From Haliscomenobacter sp038240665 (GTDB lineage: Bacteria; Bacteroidota; Bacteroidia; Chitinophagales; Saprospiraceae): a DNA stretch of 8,935 bases. Positions 1 through 7,033 of this stretch are shown here, piece by piece. The number at the start of each line of letters is the position of its first letter. Position 1 is the stretch's first letter. Location: assembly GCA_038240665.1 (NCBI GenBank), contig JBBRGN010000201.1, forward strand, positions 1 through 8,935, given 5' to 3'. The position numbers were made by a program, and so were the translations under genes. The notes below the pieces were generated by a model, which worked only from the letters and a program-made list of their open reading frames with translations, was not told the origin of the DNA and did no database searches.

Positions 1-2708
1 AAAGGTACGTTGGTAAGCACCAATCCTGCATCCTTGATGTTGCCAAACATAATGAACAGCAACATAAAAATGGCCACCAAACTTATGGGTACTACCTGCC
101 CCAAACGTTTGGTTGCCCGGACTTGGTTCTCAAACTCACCCGTCCAGCCAATGCTGTAATCCTTGGGCAACTTCACCGCATTTTTTACTTTAGCTTGCGC
201 TTCGGCAATGGTACTCCCCAAGTCGCGTTCGCGTACCGAGAACTTTACCCCGATGAAGCGTTTGGTATTGTCGCGGTAAATAAACGCCGGACCGGTTATT
301 TTACGAATGCTAGAAATTTCCTTTAATGGAATTTTGATGTTCCCCATGGTCGGTACCATCAAGTTGGCGATGTCATTTTCATCTTTACGGTATTCACGTT
401 CATAACGAATCCGAACGTCGAATTTGCGTTCGTTTTCGTATTTCTGGGTAGCGGTTTTGCCGCCAAAAGCCATTTCCAACACCGCTTGTGCATCGCCGAC
501 GGTGACGCCATAGGCAGCCATTTTTTCTTTGTCCAGAATGACGCTGATCTCCGGCTGGCCTACGTTGCGCAAGATGCCAATGTCCTTAATACCCGGCACA
601 TTTTGTACTGAACGGATCACTTGGTTGGCCAGTTGATCCAGTTTATCCAGGTCGGCACCGTAAATTTTGATCGCGTTGTTGGCATTGATCCCGGCAACTG
701 ATTCGGCTACGTTATCGATAATGGGTTGAGAATAGTTGTAGTTGATCCCTTGATAGTGGCGCAGTTTTTTGTCCATCTCTTCCACCAATTGTTCAGGCGT
801 GATTTTTCGTTTCCACTCTTCTTTTGGTTTGAGGTTGACCTGCATCTGCACATAGTAAAAACCGCTGGGGTCGGTACCATCGTTGCTGCGTCCCGTTTGA
901 GACAAAACGCCGTTGACTTCCGGGAAGCTGCGCAAAACGTTACGCAGCTTGGTTACCATTTTTACTGTAGATGGCAAACTTGAGCTCATCGGCAACTTGG
1001 CTTCCACCCACAATGCGCCTTCATTGAGTTGCGGCAAAAATTCGGTACCAATAAACTGCGCAGAGAAAAGGGTTGATCCCAAGATTAAAAAGGCGACAAA
1101 AAGACTTAATTTTTTGTTCTTGAAAGTAAAAACAAAAGACTTTTCGGTGATGTAGTTCCAAAAATTAACAAAATAGTTTTTCTTTTCCCTCACGTTTTTG
1201 TTGAGCAGGATATGACAGAGCACCGGAACCAGTGTGAGGGTGAATAACAAGGCGCCCAACAAAGCAAATCCTAGGGTGTAAGCCAAAGGAGAGAACATTT
1301 TACCTTCCACTTTCTGAAATGAAAAAATGGGAAGCAAAGCCGTGATGATGATCAACTTGGAAAAGAAAATGGCTTTACCCATTTCTACCCCGGTTTTTTT
1401 AATCAGACCTGCTTTAGCCAGTTTGTTGAATCTCTCCATCCCGATTTTGTGGGAGAGGTGGTCAAGCGCCACAAACATGCCTTCCACCATCACCACCGCT
1501 CCGTCAATGATGATGCCAAAGTCTACTGCACCAAGCGACAACAAATTGGCACTCATGCCTTTGAGGTACAAACACAAAAATGCAAACAATAAGGCCAAAG
1601 GAATGATGATGGACACGATGATGGTACTCCGCCAATCCAGCATAAACAAAAATACAATCACTGTTACCAAGATGATCCCTTCCAATAAGTTGTGCATCAC
1701 CGTTTCGGTACAGTAGGTCATCAATCGATCGCGGTCGTAGAAAGTTTCCATTTTTACGTCCTGTGGTAAAATGCTTTCGTTAAGCTCGGCTATTTTTTCT
1801 TTGATCCTCGCCAATACTTGACTGGGGTTTTCGCCCTTACGCATCACCACAATGCCTTCCACCACATCATCTTCATCGTCCATTCCCACTTGACCTACTC
1901 GCGGAGCTGAACTTTCTCGGACTTCAGCCACGTTTTTCACCAAAATGGGGTTGCCATTGGCGTCGGCGATGATGATGTTGTTGATGTCGTCAATGGATTG
2001 CAATAGACCAATGCCTCGAACGACGTAAGCTTGGCCGTTTTTTTCAATGACATCCCCACCTACATTGACATTGCTTTCGCTTACTGCTTTGTAGACATCG
2101 AGCGGCGTGACATCGTATTTGCTCAATTTATTGGGCTCCACACTGATTTCATAGATCTTCTCTTGTCCGCCGAAAGCCACCAAATCCGCTACGCCGGGCA
2201 CCGAACGCAATTGTCGATCGATCACCCAGTTTTGAATGGTCAATAACTCGCGGGTGTCGCGGTATTTGCTGCGCAGCACATAGCGAAAAACTTCGCCAGT
2301 GGGGCCGTAAGGCGGTTGAACATCAGGCTCTACACCATCTGGTACTGATATGTTGCGCAACTGGTTGTTGACTTGTTGGCGGGCAAAAAAGTCTTCTACC
2401 CCGTCTTCAAAAATGATTTTGATGACCGATAATCCAAACATGGTGATGCTCCGCACGCTGGTTTTGCGTTGTACAGAGTTCATCGCGATTTCAATGGGAG
2501 CGGTTACAAAACGTTCTACTTCCTCGGCGCTGCGGCCATTCCACTCGGTTACGATGATGATCTGGGTGTTGGTCACATCGGGAAATGCCTCGATGGGCAT
2601 ATTGAGAAAACTAACCAATCCGGCAATCGCCAGGAGCCCCACCCAGAAGAAGGTGAAAAACCGGTTTTTGATGGAAAAGGCGATGATATTTTTGATGAAT
2701 CTGTTCAT
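1..2708 (-). CDS. czcA: CzcA-type heavy-metal efflux RND transporter (C-terminus cut off by the window edge)
   Basis: Inner-membrane RND pump subunit that exchanges protons for metal ions and drives them through the adaptor and outer-membrane channel. The frame is open from the ATG at 2708 to base 1 (about 902 codons). The family is usually about 1,030-1,050 residues, so roughly the last 130 are missing. The N-terminus (MNRFIKNIIAFSIKNR, then a hydrophobic TM1 and the NMPIEAFPDVTN segment) is typical of heavy-metal RND pumps. TM4 reads GAVDFGIIIDGAVVMVEG, placing D396, D402 and E409 with the spacing of the proton-relay/substrate triad of Cupriavidus CzcA (D402, D408, E415). This favours divalent cations over the CusA Cu+/Ag+ branch. 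A later segment, FIGTEFLPQLNEGALWVEAK, opens the second periplasmic porter domain. The gene starts 5 bp after the adaptor stop, so it is almost certainly co-transcribed. The exact metal is inferred, not shown. Confidence 0.95.
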   Translation of the reverse strand, partial: MNRFIKNIIAFSIKNRFFTFFWVGLLAIAGLVSFLNMPIEAFPDVTNTQIIIVTEWNGRSAEEVERFVTAPIEIAMNSVQRKTSVRSITMFGLSVIKIIFEDGVEDFFARQQVNNQLRNISVPDGVEPDVQPPYGPTGEVFRYVLRSKYRDTRELLTIQNWVIDRQLRSVPGVADLVAFGGQEKIYEISVEPNKLSKYDVTPLDVYKAVSESNVNVGGDVIEKNGQAYVVRGIGLLQSIDDINNIIIADANGNPILVKNVAEVRESSAPRVGQVGMDDEDDVVEGIVVMRKGENPSQVLARIKEKIAELNESILPQDVKMETFYDRDRLMTYCTETVMHNLLEGIILVTVIVFLFMLDWRSTIIVSIIIPLALLFAFLCLYLKGMSANLLSLGAVDFGIIIDGAVVMVEGMFVALDHLSHKIGMERFNKLAKAGLIKKTGVEMGKAIFFSKLIIITALLPIFSFQKVEGKMFSPLAYTLGFALLGALLFTLTLVPVLCHILLNKNVREKKNYFVNFWNYITEKSFVFTFKNKKLSLFVAFLILGSTLFSAQFIGTEFLPQLNEGALWVEAKLPMSSSLPSTVKMVTKLRNVLRSFPEVNGVLSQTGRSNDGTDPSGFYYVQMQVNLKPKEEWKRKITPEQLVEEMDKKLRHYQGINYNYSQPIIDNVAESVAGINANNAIKIYGADLDKLDQLANQVIRSVQNVPGIKDIGILRNVGQPEISVILDKEKMAAYGVTVGDAQAVLEMAFGGKTATQKYENERKFDVRIRYEREYRKDENDIANLMVPTMGNIKIPLKEISSIRKITGPAFIYRDNTKRFIGVKFSVRERDLGSTIAEAQAKVKNAVKLPKDYSIGWTGEFENQVRATKRLGQVVPISLVAIFMLLFIMFGNIKDAGLVLTNVP

Positions 2709-2713
2709 AAAGA

Positions 2714-3808
2714 CTAGTCATTTAGCGCATCATAAATCAACAATTGGCCTTTGGTAATCACCTTTTCGCCTTGGTGCAAACCACTGGAAATATACGTCAG
2801 GTCGCCCAACTGGCGGAAAACGGTCACCTCGCGGGTATCCACGTGGCTGCGGTCATTGTACACCATGACAAAGTTTTTGCTTTTGTCAAAAATGATGGCT
2901 TTAGAAGGTATGGACAGCATGGATTCCTTTTCATCAAAGGAAAGTTTCACCGTGGCGCGCATATCAGGTTTGAGTCGGTAATCGTTATTGCTGATTTTGA
3001 TGCGTACCTGCATGGCTTTGGTTTCAGGATCGATCATATTGTAGATTTTGTCTACATGACCCATGAAAGGCTGATCAGGATAACTCAAGGTCAATACTTC
3101 TGCTTTTTCTCCTAGTTTCACCTGGCTGATGTCGCTTTCGTTGACGTTGGCGATGGCCCAAACATCATTGATCTGCGCAATATCGAAAAGGTTATCCGTG
3201 CGGTCGCTGCGAAGCAACATGTCTTTGTTGATCTTTTTTTCAATGATAAAACCACTCAATGGGGCCCGAACTTCGTAGATGGAATTGCCTTTGAGGTTGT
3301 AAACTTGATAAATCTCTTTGATCCGACTCAACTGCGATTTGGCTTTTTCTAATTCGCTTTTAGCTACAATCACTTCGCGTTCGGCACTTAATTTGCCTTC
3401 AAATAGCTCTTGAGCAACTTTGAGGTTGTTAGCGGCTACGATGACTTCATTTTCAGCATCTTGTAGCTCTTTGGCAAATCCTGCAACCTCAGTTGAACGG
3501 ATCGTGGCCAGTAATTTACCTTTGTCCACGTAGTCGCCCAATTCAGCATATACATTAATAACGCTACCGCCCACTACCGGATAAACTTCCACAAGTTTAT
3601 TGTTATCGGCAGTGATTTTGCCGTAAAACTTTAATTCATTGTGGAGTACTTCCATTTCGGCAGGCTCCATTTGCAAGGAATTAAACATGGTGTCAGTCAA
3701 TGAAAAGGGCTGATTAACGTCTTCATCCGTTACGACTTTAGCCTTACAGCCCTGAAATGATCCTGCGATGAGGATGAAAAAAAAGAGGAAAGAAACGATT
3801 TGTTTCAT
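2714..3808 (-). CDS. czcB: Periplasmic adaptor (membrane fusion protein) of the RND metal efflux pump, lipoprotein
   Basis: A 364-residue HlyD/CzcB-family adaptor that bridges the RND pump and the outer-membrane factor. I chose the ATG at 3808 because it begins a lipoprotein-type signal peptide (MKQIVSFLFFFILIAGSFQGC, lipid-modified Cys21). The frame stays open upstream to an ATG at 3889, but that would bury the signal and overlap the previous gene. The lipobox is weak: Phe at -3 and Gln at -2, with the expected Gly at -1. Visible domains are the first barrel-sandwich half (about 73-103, with VVGGSVINVYAELGD), an alpha-helical hairpin rich in Glu, Lys and Ala (about 107-170), the second half (about 178-200, VRAPLSGFIIEKK), then the beta-barrel and membrane-proximal domain. 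No His-rich metal-binding extension is seen. The stop lies 5 bp before the RND start, and the start lies 1 bp after the TolC stop. The symbol reflects position and family, not proven metal specificity. Confidence 0.92.
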   Translation of the reverse strand: MKQIVSFLFFFILIAGSFQGCKAKVVTDEDVNQPFSLTDTMFNSLQMEPAEMEVLHNELKFYGKITADNNKLVEVYPVVGGSVINVYAELGDYVDKGKLLATIRSTEVAGFAKELQDAENEVIVAANNLKVAQELFEGKLSAEREVIVAKSELEKAKSQLSRIKEIYQVYNLKGNSIYEVRAPLSGFIIEKKINKDMLLRSDRTDNLFDIAQINDVWAIANVNESDISQVKLGEKAEVLTLSYPDQPFMGHVDKIYNMIDPETKAMQVRIKISNNDYRLKPDMRATVKLSFDEKESMLSIPSKAIIFDKSKNFVMVYNDRSHVDTREVTVFRQLGDLTYISSGLHQGEKVITKGQLLIYDALND

Positions 3809-3809
3809 C

Positions 3810-5096
3810 TTAAAAAAGGTTGATCCCGGTGATGTAATTGATCTCTTCGTACACATTGGTGCGTATTTTTTTAATCCGATTGAATTCATTGATGCTCTCG
3901 TTGTAACTTTCTACAAAATCGGTAAATTCCAAAATGGTGATGTTTTGCTTTTTAAAGTTTTGAAAAACCCCTTTATTGACGGCTTCAAAATTGGTTTCCA
4001 TGACCGATGAGGTGGTTTGGTAATTTCGGATGGCCTCCTGGTATTTTTGGAACACCGCATTGACCTCGGTTTGCAGTGCGATGATCTGTAAATCCCTTTG
4101 ACTTTGCGCTTGCTTTACATAAGCAGCAGCTGTTTGGATATTACCCTGGTTGCGATTCCACAAAACGATGGGGATGCTGGCGGTCACGGAAAATTGATTG
4201 GCAAAAGCATTACCGCGCTGATCATAGCCCAATCCCACCACGATATCCGGTTTGGCGAGGGCTTTTTGCCAATTAAGACCGGCCTGTGCGACCACAATAC
4301 TCTTTTCAGCATACTGTAAATCGGGTCTATTTTTTATAGCCAATTTCAAGATGGAATCTCGAAAAATCTGTTGATTACGGGTATAAATGTCCGATTCAGC
4401 GACTGACGGTGTTGGCACAATCAATGAATCCAAACCCGTGATGATGGCCAGGGTTTGTTGTTCGCCAATGATGTTGTTGGTCAATTCTGCGCGGTCGTTG
4501 CGTAGTTTGATGTAAAGGGATTGTAGGCGCACTACATCGCGCAGTGGCACGTTTCCTTTGTCTGATTGGACATTGTAGGCGGTGATCAGGGTATCCAGGC
4601 TTTGCACCTGGCGGGTGATGACCTGTAAAGCCAGGTTGTCAAAATAAGCATTGTGGAAACTGACCCGGAGCTGAAAACGCAGGTTGCGCAACAGCACCTT
4701 GTACTCTGATTCAGCAAGTTCAGCGTTCTTTTTGGCCAACTCTACTTGGTACTGTTTTTTCTTACCTAAGTAGATCAACTGCTGAACGGCAAGGGCTTTT
4801 TGACCATTTTTTCCAACATCAAAAATGCGACCTCTTCCGGTACTGTAGGCCGCCAAGTCGGTAGAAACAATCGGGTTTTCCCATAACTTAGCTTGGATGA
4901 TCTGCGCTTTTTGACCATCAATGTTGTACTGCAAGGCCAGTAATTCCAAGTTGTTCTTGAGGAAAGAGCTTTCACATTCTTGCAAGGACATTGGCCTGTT
5001 CTTATTGGATTGCGCGAGCAGTAAACCCGGAAAGAGCAAGAGCAATAACCACCCAAACACCCTTGGTTTGGATGTAAAAAAAGACTGACTGTACAT
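3810..5096 (-). CDS. TolC/CzcC-type outer-membrane efflux channel
   Basis: A 428-residue outer-membrane factor of the OEP family, forming the trimeric beta-barrel and alpha-helical tunnel that ends the tripartite pump. The N-terminus is an export signal: charged residues to R12, a Leu-rich core at 16-28 and probable cleavage near LLLAQ-S. The mature part has the two-fold internal repeat of the family. The first half begins at MSLQEC (about 36) with long amphipathic helices around 60-225. The second begins near residue 245, with KNRPDLQYAEKS followed by a strand region (DIVVGLGYDQRG) and C-terminal helices. The length matches CzcC-like channels. It is the first gene of the efflux operon and lies 1 bp from the adaptor gene, so translation is probably coupled. 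No strong Shine-Dalgarno precedes the ATG at 5096, as is usual in Bacteroidota. The family call is secure; the CzcC subtype is inferred from its partners. Confidence 0.93.
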   Translation of the reverse strand: MYSQSFFTSKPRVFGWLLLLLFPGLLLAQSNKNRPMSLQECESSFLKNNLELLALQYNIDGQKAQIIQAKLWENPIVSTDLAAYSTGRGRIFDVGKNGQKALAVQQLIYLGKKKQYQVELAKKNAELAESEYKVLLRNLRFQLRVSFHNAYFDNLALQVITRQVQSLDTLITAYNVQSDKGNVPLRDVVRLQSLYIKLRNDRAELTNNIIGEQQTLAIITGLDSLIVPTPSVAESDIYTRNQQIFRDSILKLAIKNRPDLQYAEKSIVVAQAGLNWQKALAKPDIVVGLGYDQRGNAFANQFSVTASIPIVLWNRNQGNIQTAAAYVKQAQSQRDLQIIALQTEVNAVFQKYQEAIRNYQTTSSVMETNFEAVNKGVFQNFKKQNITILEFTDFVESYNESINEFNRIKKIRTNVYEEINYITGINLF

Positions 5097-5184
5097 ATGT
5101 GTAGTTTTGTGTAAACCTATTTTGGATTAAGCTTATAATTGAATTTCTAAGCTGCAAACTTCTTGAGCATGGATTGCCATCAAT

Positions 5185-5209
5185 GTTGCATAAAAAAACA
5201 ATTTGCAAC
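5185..5209. promoter_or_regulatory. Candidate operator: inverted repeat GTTGCA-N13-TGCAAC
   Basis: Perfect 6-bp arms are separated by an A-rich 13-bp spacer, with the left arm at 5185-5190 and the right arm at 5204-5209. The centre is about 100 bp upstream of the first gene of the efflux operon. A related half-site, CTGCAAACTTC, lies at 5152-5162 and echoes the TGCAACTTC at the right arm. Position and symmetry fit a dimeric regulator controlling metal efflux, but I cannot assign it to a known family such as ArsR, MerR or Fur, and a 6-bp dyad in AT-rich DNA can arise by chance. Confidence 0.3.
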
Positions 5210-5494
5210 TTCGATACTGTAATATTTTATAAGGAAATTGGCGCATACTTTTGCCATTTGCAGGGCGAAATTTAATTATAAGCTACTAAGGCGCAGATTG
5301 GATTGGATGGTATAATAACGGATTGGGTTTGATGTACCCCACCGAGAAGCATGGATTAAAATTTAATTATTCAAAAAAAACGCATTTGCATGATTTTTTT
5401 GATATAAGATTGAAAACCAGATTTTTGTGTTTTGTAAATACGACAGATTGGAGAGGAGGAATTAAAAAAGTAACGCTCTTTTTTAGCGATGAAG

Positions 5495-5525
5495 CAAATA
5501 TAAGGTATAAAAATGGAGAAATAAA
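5495..5525 (-). promoter_or_regulatory. Candidate Bacteroidota-type promoter reading toward the efflux operon
   Basis: On the minus strand a perfect match to the Bacteroidota -7 consensus TAnnTTTG (TATATTTG, 5502 down to 5495) is preceded, 19 bp upstream, by TTTA (5525 to 5522), a three-of-four match to the -33 TTTG element. Transcription would start near 5488 and leave a leader of about 390 nt before the TolC-like ATG. No perfect minus-strand TAnnTTTG box lies nearer to that ATG. The AT-rich background makes a chance match quite possible. Confidence 0.3.
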
Positions 5526-5616
5526 TTTTTTTTCATTCCTAATAATTTTATGCCTAAACAAGTGCTTAGATCTTTTGGGTTACAAACGAAAATAGACTTT
5601 TATTCGCATTGTGAAC

Positions 5617-6936
5617 TCAGATTCGGGCATGGAGTCGGATTGAAAACACATTGATCGGGCCTTTGCGATCTTTATTGTATCCGGGATCCAGTACAAATTG
5701 GTAAGCGCCGGAAAAATAAACGTGATTTTTTACCAATTCGGCAGAATAGTAAATTTCGGTTAGTTTTTCCCAGGCGTAATTCAAGTTGCCGTCACCTAGG
5801 ATAAACCCTTTTCCGCCAGCTGCTAAATAATCCTGATGCGGAGCTGATAAGCCGCAGGATACCAAAGCGAAACCGAGGTTGTCATTTTTACGTTTCCAGC
5901 GTACTCCAGAAAGAGAAAGTCCTGCGCTCACCGTACGATCTATTTCAGTAAAAGCCCAGGTTTCATTTTTGCCGTCATTCCAGCCTGCTCTAAAAAAGAA
6001 ACCCAGAACAGGGCTTAGTTCTTGGTCAATGTTGAGGCCAAAGCCTAATTTGGTGTTGCCGTATTTCCGGGTGTCGATAATCGAGGGATTCTGTGGGTTT
6101 AGAGCGATACTTTGGCGATAATTGCCCATGTTGGCCGAGGTATAGAAACCTAGTAATCGAATGGCGCCTTTGTGGCTATTTAACTCAAAACGGTGGGTGT
6201 ACTCCAGCGATTGAGAACGTGCTTTAAAAAGGTTCCAATTGATTTCATTGCCATTGGCACTTAAGGCAACCATCGAAAGGCCATAACGGATTTCGTCTTT
6301 AGGTGTAATGTATTCGAGAATCAAACTAGGAATGTAACCCCGGGTATTGGCTGGATAATCCCAGGCGCCATTGTCCATCAGCGCCCAGCTCATAAACTGT
6401 GTACGTGGGTTGTGGCTGTAGCGATTGTCGTCAAAGTAATCGGCCACCCCAATTTTTCCGATGGTAAGGGATAGATATTTATTCGGTAAATACCCCCCTA
6501 GTTTATTAAAATCGCTGGCCTGATAGCTTTTTTCAGCAGTTAACGCAAAAATTTGTTTGAAAAAAAGGCGAGCCAAGTAAATCTGCGGCGCAGGATCGCC
6601 AATTCGAAAGGTTTCGCCATTGGTAGCTGCTGCAATGCCTAGCGCGCCGCTCAATCCCGATCCGCCAGCTATTTCGGGGTTGAACACTAAGCTGGCTCCC
6701 TTCCACAACCTAGCACCCAAATAAAGCGTTGAGGTAATGGACGTTTTTCGCTCTCCGGAGGTAATCAAGCTGTTGTCTCCAGAATAAGGAGCCGTAAACG
6801 AGGGCTTGAACTGTTTGATCACTGTCGTTTGGGCATGAAAGGAAAACCTTTCTATGGGTTGTTCATCAGCCAACTGAGCCATTGCAAAAACCCCTTTAAT
6901 CAGAAAGAATAAAAGGAGCAGCTTTAATCGAAACAT
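5617..6936 (-). CDS. OprB-like carbohydrate-type outer-membrane porin
   Basis: A 439-residue outer-membrane beta-barrel with the look of the carbohydrate-selective porin (OprB-like) family. The ATG at 6936 was chosen because it opens directly on a signal peptide (MFRLKLLLLFFLIKGVFAMAQ). An ATG at 6966 and a GTG at 6999 are in frame but would add an unusual extension before the signal. Diagnostic segments are FNPEIAGGSGLSG and RIGDPAPQIYLARLFF (about 85-126), then GKIGVADYFDDNRYSHNPRT and WALMDNGAWDYPANTRGY (about 160-201), and WNDGKNETWAFTEIDR later. The rest alternates polar and aromatic residues as barrel strands do, ending in SIRLHARI. It lies on the same strand as the efflux operon, 520 bp upstream, and is divergent from the exported-protein gene. 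Substrate is unknown; the family name does not prove sugar transport here. Confidence 0.85.
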   Translation of the reverse strand: MFRLKLLLLFFLIKGVFAMAQLADEQPIERFSFHAQTTVIKQFKPSFTAPYSGDNSLITSGERKTSITSTLYLGARLWKGASLVFNPEIAGGSGLSGALGIAAATNGETFRIGDPAPQIYLARLFFKQIFALTAEKSYQASDFNKLGGYLPNKYLSLTIGKIGVADYFDDNRYSHNPRTQFMSWALMDNGAWDYPANTRGYIPSLILEYITPKDEIRYGLSMVALSANGNEINWNLFKARSQSLEYTHRFELNSHKGAIRLLGFYTSANMGNYRQSIALNPQNPSIIDTRKYGNTKLGFGLNIDQELSPVLGFFFRAGWNDGKNETWAFTEIDRTVSAGLSLSGVRWKRKNDNLGFALVSCGLSAPHQDYLAAGGKGFILGDGNLNYAWEKLTEIYYSAELVKNHVYFSGAYQFVLDPGYNKDRKGPINVFSIRLHARI

Positions 6937-7033
6937 TTGGTTGGTGATTTTATTTTTAGGAATCATTAGTGCAAAATTGCTATCTATTTGTTGAATCACT
7001 CCTACACTTCAGGTATTTTAATCAGAATTTAAT
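6937..7033. promoter_or_regulatory. Shared divergent promoter region of the porin and exported-protein genes
   Basis: These 97 bp separate two genes that start in opposite directions, so promoters for both must lie here or overlap the porin's alternative upstream starts. The stretch is AT-rich. I found no convincing paired -33/-7 elements in either direction; the closest -7-like boxes are imperfect. The interval shrinks to 34 bp if the GTG at 6999 is the true porin start. Confidence 0.45.

Larger units (their letters stand above)
5097..5616. other. 520-bp AT-rich non-coding gap upstream of the efflux operon
   Basis: This is the longest gap in the window, between the porin stop and the TolC-like start, both on the minus strand. 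It is visibly more AT-rich than the flanking genes, with many A and T runs. It holds the inverted repeat at 5185-5209 and a candidate minus-strand promoter at 5495-5525. A plus-strand TAnnTTTG-type box (TACTTTTG) lies at 5246-5253 without a good -33 partner. A second short dyad, TGGC-N10-GCCA, occupies 5239-5256. A plus-strand frame at 5332-5595 (87 residues from ATG) is open but Lys/Phe/Asn/Ile-rich, as expected of AT-rich non-coding DNA, and resembles no family I know. I see no strong GC-rich terminator hairpin after the porin gene. Confidence 0.7.

Noticed and set aside
123..2757. Several plus-strand open frames across the left third of the window
   Set aside because: They are antisense shadows of the RND transporter gene, which is continuous on the minus strand and has clear family motifs.
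3600..3700. Methionines near the adaptor N-terminus (M41, M47, M52) suggesting a CusB-like Cu+ site
   Set aside because: They fall in the ordinary start of the adaptor fold, and the pump's acidic triad argues for divalent metals.
5166..5356. Repeated 10-mer AGCATGGATT (5167-5176 and 5348-5357) and several GGATTG copies
   Set aside because: The copies are short and irregularly spaced, and another AGCATGGATT occurs inside the adaptor gene near 2918, so I see no repeat array.
5474..5488. CGCT-N7-AGCG hairpin as a possible porin terminator
   Set aside because: The stem is only 4 bp and lies about 130 bp after the porin stop; this is too weak to call.
5332..5595. Plus-strand open frame of 87 residues in the intergenic gap
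   Set aside because: Its Lys/Phe/Ile/Asn-rich composition simply mirrors AT-rich DNA, it resembles no family I know, and a 64-residue frame is open on the opposite strand over the same stretch. The -7-like box upstream lacks a -33 partner.
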